In this document: positions 58,272 through 64,000 of the stretch, piece by piece
Layout of the letters: each line of letters begins with the position of its first letter
How positions within the stretch are numbered: the first letter of the stretch is position 1
Translations under genes and position numbers: made by a program
Assembly (NCBI GenBank): GCA_963797265.1
Contig: CAWCOY010000003.1
Span: 372,001-436,000 of the forward strand
Length of the DNA stretch: 64,000 nucleotides
Direction of reading: 5' to 3'
Source of the DNA: DASUPK01 sp963797265
GTDB lineage: Bacteria > Actinomycetota > Thermoleophilia > Solirubrobacterales > 70-9
Notes under the pieces: model-generated
Databases searched by the model: none
Told to the model about the DNA's origin: nothing
What the model saw: the letters and a program-made list of their open reading frames with translations, nothing else

Positions 58272-60041
58272 TCACTCGATCTTCGCGAGCAGGTCCCCGA
58301 CGTTGACCGAGGAGCCGTCAGAGATCGGCAGCTCGGTGACCTTGCCCGAGCCGTGGGCGGTGATCTCGTTCTCCATCTTCATCGCTTCGATCACGCAGAT
58401 CAGATCGCCCTCGGAGACCTCGGCTCCCTGCTCGACGGCGACCCGCAGAACCGTGCCCTGCAGCGGCGAGGTCAGGTCCTCACTCGCGGCCGAGGTCGCC
58501 GCCCCGCCGCCCCCGCGTTCCCGCCTGGGCGGCTTTCGCAGGGCGGCGCCGGGGCCCGCCGCCGCGGCAGGCGCCGCGTCGCCGATGACCTTGACGTCGA
58601 AGAGCTTGCCCCCGACCTCCACCTGGTAGCTGCGCTCGGCCTGGCCGTCCTCGGACGGCTCCTCGCCGCCCTGGGCCGGCGCGATCTCCGGCGCAAGTGA
58701 CTTGAGCCAGTCGCGGTCCTCGGTCAGATCGCGGCAGGTCTCGCCATTGGCCCACTGCTTGGTCGCGAGCAGCGCCTGATGGAAGGGGACGAGCGTCGTG
58801 ATCCCGCCGATCTCGTACTCGCCGAGGGCGCGCAGCATCCGGGCCGTCGCCTTCTCGCGGTCGAGGTCCCAGACGATCAGCTTGGCGAACATCGGGTCGT
58901 ACATCGGGGTGACTTCGGAGCCGGCCTCGACCCCGGAGTCGACTCGCACGCCCGGCCCCGCCGGCTCGCGGTAGGTGGTGATCCGACCCGGTGCCGGCGC
59001 GAAGTTCTTGTGGGCGGCCTCGGCGTTGATCCGGCACTCGATCGCGTGCCCGCGTAGCTCAACGTCCTCCTGGGCAATCGAGAGCTTCTCGCCGGCGGCG
59101 ACCCTGACCTGCTCCCGGACGATGTCGAATCCCGTGACCAGCTCGGTCACGCAGTGCTCCACCTGGACCCGGGTGTTCATCTCGAGGAAGAAGTAGTCCT
59201 CGCCGACCTGCAGGCCCTCGACAGTCCCGGCGGAGCGGTAGCCGACCGCCACCGCCGCGTCGGTGGCGATCTTGCCGATCCGCTCGCGCATCTCCTCGTC
59301 GACCTGGGGCCCGGGCGATTCCTCGATCAGCTTCTGGTGACGGCGCTGGATCGAGCAGTCGCGCTCCCCGAGGTGGATCACGTTGCCCTTGGAGTCGGCG
59401 AGGACCTGGACCTCCACGTGGCGCGGGTCCTCGAGGTAGCGCTCGAGGTAGACCGTCGGGTCGCTGAAGAATCTCTCGCCCTCGCGGGCCGCGCCCTCGA
59501 AGGCTTCTTCCAGCTCGTCCTCGCTCTGGGCGACGCGGAAGCCCTTGCCTCCGCCACCGCCGGCCGCCTTGCAGGCGATGGGATAGCCGATGTCCTCGGC
59601 CTGCCTCTTCGCCTCCTCCACGTCCTTGGCCGGCTCGGTGGCCCCCGGGACGATCGGCACGCCGGCCTTCTGCATGATCTGGCGGGCCTCGGTCTTCGAT
59701 CCCATCGCCTCGATCGCCTTCGGAGGTGGCCCGATCCACGTCAGCTTCGCCTTCTCGACGGCCGCCGCGAACGGGGCGTTCTCCGCCAGAAAGCCATACC
59801 CGGGATGGATTGCCTCCGCGCCGGAGTCCTTTGCGACCTGGAGGATCCTCTCGACATTCAGGTAGCTCTCGGTCGGGCTGGCAGGGCCGAGCAGGAAGGC
59901 CTCGTCGGCCTCGCGGACGTGCGGGGCGTCGCGCTCGATCTCCGAGTAGACGGCGACCGAGCCGATCCCCATCTCTTTCAGCGTTCTGGCGACGCGGATG
60001 GAGATCTCGCCGCGATTCGCGATCAGGACTTTCTCGAACAC
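58272..60041 (-). CDS. Acyl-CoA carboxylase alpha chain (biotin carboxylase + BCCP)
   Basis: 589 residues. Biotin carboxylase part: KVLIANRGEISIRVARTLKE, HPGYGFLAENAPFA, ATP-grasp GGGGGKGFRVA, FLEMNTRVQVEH. A linker rich in Pro/Ala/Gly leads to a biotinyl domain with the acceptor Lys555 in EAMKMENE. This is the AccA3/PccA arrangement of actinobacterial acetyl-/propionyl-CoA carboxylases. No carboxyltransferase beta gene lies next to it in the window. Confidence 0.93.
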   Translation of the reverse strand: MFEKVLIANRGEISIRVARTLKEMGIGSVAVYSEIERDAPHVREADEAFLLGPASPTESYLNVERILQVAKDSGAEAIHPGYGFLAENAPFAAAVEKAKLTWIGPPPKAIEAMGSKTEARQIMQKAGVPIVPGATEPAKDVEEAKRQAEDIGYPIACKAAGGGGGKGFRVAQSEDELEEAFEGAAREGERFFSDPTVYLERYLEDPRHVEVQVLADSKGNVIHLGERDCSIQRRHQKLIEESPGPQVDEEMRERIGKIATDAAVAVGYRSAGTVEGLQVGEDYFFLEMNTRVQVEHCVTELVTGFDIVREQVRVAAGEKLSIAQEDVELRGHAIECRINAEAAHKNFAPAPGRITTYREPAGPGVRVDSGVEAGSEVTPMYDPMFAKLIVWDLDREKATARMLRALGEYEIGGITTLVPFHQALLATKQWANGETCRDLTEDRDWLKSLAPEIAPAQGGEEPSEDGQAERSYQVEVGGKLFDVKVIGDAAPAAAAGPGAALRKPPRRERGGGGAATSAASEDLTSPLQGTVLRVAVEQGAEVSEGDLICVIEAMKMENEITAHGSGKVTELPISDGSSVNVGDLLAKIE

Positions 60042-60098
60042 GGCGGCGGAGTATTGCGTCTTGAAGGTGCGCGGGGCGGAGTCACGGACTGCGGTGGG

Positions 60099-60904
60099 CT
60101 ACGGATGCGCGCGGAGTGCCGCTCCATGAACCTCTGCTGATGCGCGCGAGGGCCAGAGGGGGCTTGGGCGGCGGCGGGGGTTGCAGTCCTGTCGCTGGTG
60201 TTCGCGGCGACCGTGGAAGCGGCGCCCGCTCCGGTGATCACGGAGCCCGCGGCGGACGCTCAGTACGTGCATCCCGCTGACGTCCACATGGAGGTGGCCC
60301 CGAGACCTTCGGCGGCAGTGGTTTCCCAGCGGAGCAGTGGGTACCACGCCTTCGTCACCGAGTCGGGCCCCACCTACGCGACAGGCCCACAGACGCGCGG
60401 TAAACGGATCGTGGAATTCGACCCCGACCCTTTCACGGGGTGAGATGGGCGGGCATCCCCACACCCTGGTCGAGTACACCGGCACCGGCAAGGCGACGGC
60501 CGTGGGCCTGGCCGCGGGTCCGGATGGGCTCTACTTCACGGAGCTCTACAAGGATCAGAACTACGGCTCACCCATCGATTGCGGCGCCAGGCTGCTCCGG
60601 GTCCGATATGACCCCGGCGCATCGGCGTCCACGGGCACCGAGCCGTTCTCGGGCACCGACGCCGCGGCCGGGCCCGTGGAGCAGGCCACGGCGGGGGAGC
60701 GGAACGGCTACCGATCCGTGCGTGAGCCGGCCCCAAGCCTCCAAAACAGAGCAATCAGAGTCGCTCGGTGCGAGCTCGAGCTCCGAGACCTTCAACCTGG
60801 GGAAGGCCCTGCGCCGCTGTAGGAGGAAGTTCGCGAACTCGAAGAAGCAGCGCGCGCGCTGCGTCAGGCACGCTAAGCGCCACGCTCGAGCGCTTCGCTC
60901 CTAA
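60099..60904 (+). pseudogene. Decayed secreted PQQ-type sugar dehydrogenase-like gene
   Basis: Pieces appear in order on the plus strand. A signal-like segment and PAPVITEPAADAQYVHPADV (frame 3, to about 60300) are followed, after a large loss, by VEYTGTGKATAVGLAAGPDG and LYFTELYKDQNYGSPIDCGA with RLLRVRYDP (frame 1). A basic tail (LGKALRRCRRKFANSKKQRA.., frame 2) ends at 60904. The middle piece resembles the C-terminal propeller of secreted glucose/sorbosone dehydrogenases; the tail is of the kind common in soil actinobacteria. Deletion plus frameshifts leave no functional frame. Confidence 0.55.
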
Positions 60905-61920
60905 TCCTCGGCTGAGGCGTGGGCGGCCTGGACATGAGCCCGGCCCTGCGAGGCGAGTTCTGCCTCGACCGCCTCGTGGCGCTCGATCTCGTCGCCGTGG
61001 GACGCGACGATGGCCGCCCGTTGCAGCCACTCCCGTTCCTCGGGATCCTGCTCGACCTCTCTGCGGAGGGCGATCTGGACCACGAACAGGGCGACCACCG
61101 CGACGCTGGCGCCGGCGACGACCCAGGGGACCAGGTCCGTATCGGCCTTGTTCATGATCGTCAGCCCGGCGCCGACCAGGACCACGCCGAGCGCCCCCCT
61201 GAGAAGGCCCTGCGGCCACTTGACCGAGAGCTGGCTCCCGATGATCACTCCGGGGACCGAGCCGACAAGGATGTTGCCCATCAACCCGTAGTCGACGTTG
61301 CCGCCGATCGCGTGGGCGATCCCGGCGGCCCAGAGCAGGATCGCGGCGTGCACGACGTCGGTGCCGACCACCTTCTGCGGCCGCAGGCGGTAGACGGTGA
61401 GCAGCATCATCCCGATCAGGGTTCCGCTGCCCGCCGAGCTCAGGCCGATGACGAAGCCCGTCGTCGCGCCGATGCCCACCGCCGCCACCTTGTGGCGGGT
61501 GTGCATCTCGAAGTCGTCGCGCTCCTGGATCTTCTTGGCGAGGAAGAAGCCACGCAGCAGGGTGGCGGCGCCCACCACCAGCAGGCAGGCCGCGAGGATG
61601 GCGAAGACCGTCTCATCGAGCTGGTCCCCGAGCTTTCGTTTCAGCACGTCGAGGATCCAGACCCCGAGGATCGCCATCGGGACGCTGCCGATCGCCATCC
61701 AGTAGACGAGCGGCATGTTCACCGTCTTCAGCTTCAGGTGGCGCCAGCTGCCCGCCGTCTTGGTGACCGCGGCGTAGGCGATGTCGGTGCCGATTGCGGT
61801 CGTCGGCTTGACGCCGAAGAGCAGGACGAGGAGCGGCGTCATCAGGGATCCGCCGCCCATCCCGGTCATGCCAACCAGGAAGCCCACGCCGAAGCCGAAG
61901 AGGACGATCTTGGGATCCAT
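60901..61920 (-). CDS. TauE/SafE-family (DUF81) permease
   Basis: 339 residues, about eight hydrophobic helices in two repeats. Start FGFGVGFLVGMTGMGGGSLM, the TauE/SafE repeat motif (GxxxG-MGGG), with second repeat IGATTGFVIGLSSAGSGTLI. The last 50 residues form a polar, charged cytoplasmic tail. Family members export sulfite, sulfonates or other anions. Single gene. Confidence 0.88.
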   Translation of the reverse strand: MDPKIVLFGFGVGFLVGMTGMGGGSLMTPLLVLLFGVKPTTAIGTDIAYAAVTKTAGSWRHLKLKTVNMPLVYWMAIGSVPMAILGVWILDVLKRKLGDQLDETVFAILAACLLVVGAATLLRGFFLAKKIQERDDFEMHTRHKVAAVGIGATTGFVIGLSSAGSGTLIGMMLLTVYRLRPQKVVGTDVVHAAILLWAAGIAHAIGGNVDYGLMGNILVGSVPGVIIGSQLSVKWPQGLLRGALGVVLVGAGLTIMNKADTDLVPWVVAGASVAVVALFVVQIALRREVEQDPEEREWLQRAAIVASHGDEIERHEAVEAELASQGRAHVQAAHASAED

Positions 61921-62128
61921 TGGGAATTGAGTGCGGTGGACGGCCCGTTGGTCGAAGCCGCTTTCCCACCTTGTTCGCTTAGTTGACCGAAAGGGTCCTA
62001 AAAGGAGCGGCCACCTTACCTGAAGCTGGCTTTTCCCCCTAATTGCTGGGATTTCTAGTGACGAATCGTGCTAAGGCAGCCCGGAGTGCCCGAGGCGGGC
62101 TTTAAGAGGGCGGAATAGGGTCGGGCGG

Positions 62129-63100
62129 GTGCTTCGAAGGAAGATCATCTGGACGCTGGCCGCAACGCTCGCGGCGGGAGGGTTGGTCGGATGCGGAGGC
62201 GGCCATCACACCGGTCAGGCGAGCAGCACCAGCACCGGCGCTGCGATCCCCGCGTCTTCTCCTGGCGCCAGACCTTGCGGCACGGTCGGTTCCACCACCT
62301 ATGACCACGTGATCTGGATCCTGATGGAGAACCAGAACTACGCCTCCGTCATCGGTAGTGAATCGGCCCCCTACGAAACCGCTCTGACCCACCGGTGCGC
62401 GACGGCTGCCCACTGGCACGATGCCGGCAGTCAGTACGACTCGCTCCCGAACTACATCGCCCTGACTACCGGCATTCCCACGGGCGACCCTCGTCTTGAG
62501 CCGTTTACGTGTGACTGCGCCCCGTCGAGTTCGGTGAATGTCACTGTTGACAACCTGTTCCGGCAAGTCCGGGCCGCGGGTCTCACCGAGAAGTCCTACG
62601 CCGAGGGAATGTCGGGCAATTGCAGCACCAGCGGCACCACCTACGCGCCGAAGCACAACCCTGCCGTCTACATGTGGGGCGGCGGTGATCGTCAAGCGTG
62701 TCGCGCCGATGACATCCCTATGGGCTCAAACAGCTCGGGCGCCTTCATCGATGATCTTCGGGCCGGCAGGTTGCCCAACTTCAGCTTCATCGCCCCCAAC
62801 GAGTGCCACGACACCCATGACTGCGGTGTCGCTGCCGGCGATGCCTACCTGAGGACCCTGCTGAACAACGTTCTGGCGAGCCGGCTCTACAGGCAGGGTC
62901 ACACGGCGGTGGTGGTGGTGTGGGACGAGGACACACCGATTCCCAACATCGTGGTCTCCCCCTCAGTCCACTCCGGGACGGTAGTTCAATCGACGGTGAG
63001 CCACTACTCATTGCTCCGCGCCACTGAGGACATCTTCGGCCTACCGCGTCTACTCGCCGCCGCTGACGCTCCCGACCTCCGAGCCGCTACTGGGCTCTAG
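62129..63100 (+). CDS. Lipoprotein phosphoesterase (PLC/acid phosphatase-like)
   Basis: 323 residues from GTG 62129. Lipobox LAAGGLVGCGGG puts the lipid-modified Cys near 22, then a Ser/Thr-rich linker. Phosphoesterase-family core (PF04185 type): YDHVIWILMENQNYASVIGS with metal-binding Glu-Asn, SQYDSLPNYIALTTG, and VVVVWDEDTP, VVSPSVHSGTVV, SHYSLLRATEDIFGLP. Membrane-anchored, outside the cell. It could be a phospholipase C or acid phosphatase for phosphate release. Ends 4 nt into the convergent Rrf2 gene. Confidence 0.83.
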   Translation: MLRRKIIWTLAATLAAGGLVGCGGGHHTGQASSTSTGAAIPASSPGARPCGTVGSTTYDHVIWILMENQNYASVIGSESAPYETALTHRCATAAHWHDAGSQYDSLPNYIALTTGIPTGDPRLEPFTCDCAPSSSVNVTVDNLFRQVRAAGLTEKSYAEGMSGNCSTSGTTYAPKHNPAVYMWGGGDRQACRADDIPMGSNSSGAFIDDLRAGRLPNFSFIAPNECHDTHDCGVAAGDAYLRTLLNNVLASRLYRQGHTAVVVVWDEDTPIPNIVVSPSVHSGTVVQSTVSHYSLLRATEDIFGLPRLLAAADAPDLRAATGL

Positions 63101-63552
63101 CGGGTGACCCAGGCGCCTTCGTCCCGGGTCAAGGCGCGGACCTCGTCCGGGATCTTCCCGTCGCGCAGATCGGCGACCGTGACGTGCTCGAGCACGCGGC
63201 GCAGCGAGGCCCGCACCGCGATCCAGACTTCGCTGAGCTGCTCGGCGTTGCCCGGGTACTTGGTCTGCTCGGGCGCCTGGTCCTGGATGTTCGCCAGCGG
63301 GCCCTCGACCGCCCGGATCACGTTGGCCAGCGTGATCTCCTCGGGCGGCTTGGCGAGCCAGTAGCCGCCGCGCGCACCGCGACGCGCGCGGACCAGCCGG
63401 GCGTGCTTGAGCTCGAGCAGGATGTGCTCGAGGAACTGGAGGGGGATGTCCTGCGCCTCGGCCATCGCCTCGCCCTTGACGGGCTCGTCGCCGGCCACCG
63501 CCATCTCGACGGCCGCGCGGACGGCGTAATCGGCTTTCGCGCTGATCCTCAT
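63097..63552 (-). CDS. Rrf2-family transcriptional regulator
   Basis: 151 residues from ATG 63552 (MRISAKADYAVRAAVEMAVA). Winged helix: VKGEAMAEAQDIPLQFLEHI, LLELKHARLVRARRGARGGY, WLAKPPEEITLANVIRAVEG. The three-Cys [Fe-S] cluster set of IscR/NsrR is absent, so it is a cluster-free member. Divergent from the PHP-domain gene; the start codons are 14 nt apart, so promoter regions overlap the genes. Confidence 0.88.
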   Translation of the reverse strand: MRISAKADYAVRAAVEMAVAGDEPVKGEAMAEAQDIPLQFLEHILLELKHARLVRARRGARGGYWLAKPPEEITLANVIRAVEGPLANIQDQAPEQTKYPGNAEQLSEVWIAVRASLRRVLEHVTVADLRDGKIPDEVRALTRDEGAWVTR

Positions 63553-63566
63553 ATGCTGCGCCGCTC

Positions 63567-64000
63567 GTGCTGGACCTGCAAAGCCATTCCACATTCTCCG
63601 ACGGGGAGCTGCCGCCCGCAAAGGTGGTGGCGACGGCCGTGGACGCGGGCGTCACGACGCTGGCACTCACGGACCACGACGGGATCGACGGTGTTGCGGA
63701 GGCGGCGGCCGCGGCGACGGACGCGGGCATCGAGTTGGTCCCGGCGACTGAGATCTCGTGCGTTCACGGGAGCCTCGATGACATGCACATGCTCGGCTAC
63801 TGGGTGGACACGACCGCGATCGCGCCCGCCATGGAGCGCGCTCAGCGCGAGCGGATCACCCGCGCCCGGGAGATCGTCGATCGGCTCAACGAGCAGGGAA
63901 TCCCGGTCCGCTTCGAGGACGCGATCACGCAGGCCGGCGATGCCTCGTCGGTCGGGCGACCCCACATCGCCAAGGCCGCCGGCGTCAAGCCGGACGAAAT
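63567..64000 (+). CDS. PHP-domain phosphoesterase, right-truncated by window edge
   Basis: Starts at GTG 63567 (VLDLQSHSTFSDGELPPAKV) and is open to the edge, 144 codons seen. PHP motifs: HSTFSDG, ALTDHDGIDGV, ELVPATEISCVHGS, MHMLGYWVD and the RERITRAREIVDRLNEQG helix. This matches the 3',5'-nucleotide bisphosphatase/RNase AM (YciV-like) type rather than PolC. The C-terminal third lies outside the window. Confidence 0.85.
   Translation, partial: MLDLQSHSTFSDGELPPAKVVATAVDAGVTTLALTDHDGIDGVAEAAAAATDAGIELVPATEISCVHGSLDDMHMLGYWVDTTAIAPAMERAQRERITRAREIVDRLNEQGIPVRFEDAITQAGDASSVGRPHIAKAAGVKPDE

Overview
The window looks like chromosomal DNA of a GC-rich actinobacterium. A Thermoleophilia/Solirubrobacterales-type host is my best guess, from the gene repertoire and protein style (fused PafBC-like WYL regulator, divergent FolP, Lys/Arg-rich protein tails, many GTG/TTG starts and TGATG overlaps). 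This is recognition from memory, not a search result. There are no rRNA genes. One complete tRNA, tRNA-Phe(GAA), lies at 40555-40627 on the minus strand.

Layout. 1-15.9 kb is a mosaic of housekeeping and accessory genes: a broken FUSC membrane protein, dienelactone hydrolase, fused WYL regulator, YhaM-like OB/HD exonuclease, a frameshifted CDP-alcohol phosphatidyltransferase, LtrA, a GGDEF protein, endonuclease IV, DoxX, an ECF sigma/anti-sigma pair, a secreted penicillin-acylase-family protein, a BNR-repeat protein and two cupins. 15.9-40.6 kb is an accessory region. It is divided by four copies of a 43-44 nt tRNA-Phe 3'-half, plus two shorter or degenerate remnants, all in the orientation of the intact tRNA-Phe at its right end. 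Each of the four main copies is followed on the same side by a conserved arm carrying a hairpin. I read this as a tandem array of about 6-kb elements that integrated one after another into the tRNA-Phe 3' half. Unit A (15.9-21.7 kb) carries an EthD pseudogene, a methyltransferase, a nonsense-interrupted methyltransferase, an IS110 remnant and a SnoaL-like protein. Unit B (21.7-27.9 kb) carries a DesK/DesR-like two-component system with an ABC exporter, a SnoaL-like cyclase, a membrane protein and a DHFR-family reductase. Unit C (27.9-33.6 kb) carries three exported proteins and a TetR. Unit D (33.6-40.5 kb) carries an adenylate cyclase, a TetR, a hydrolase/reductase operon, and an MFS exporter with an HxlR regulator that share a 29-bp operator. 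No integrase gene is visible in any unit.

40.6-64 kb returns to a chromosomal backbone: a TetR-controlled pair of exported carbohydrate-active enzymes (GH94-like and GH15-like), an MBL-fold hydrolase, LOG-like protein, DEAD/DUF1998 helicase and FolP run, a HAD/SRPBCC pair, ClpP, a coupled SRPBCC-ArsR pair, a DtxR-type regulator, an aminotransferase, sucCD, a haloacid-dehalogenase-like protein, an acyl-CoA carboxylase alpha chain (biotin carboxylase plus BCCP), a decayed secreted sugar dehydrogenase, a TauE/SafE permease, a lipoprotein phosphoesterase, an Rrf2 regulator and the start of a PHP-domain protein at the right edge.

Several genes carry frameshifts or an in-frame stop. Some are clearly decayed (GFA remnant, sugar dehydrogenase, IS110). 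Others, such as the CDP-alcohol phosphatidyltransferase and the M28-like peptidase, could be draft-assembly indels. The sequence alone cannot separate the two explanations.
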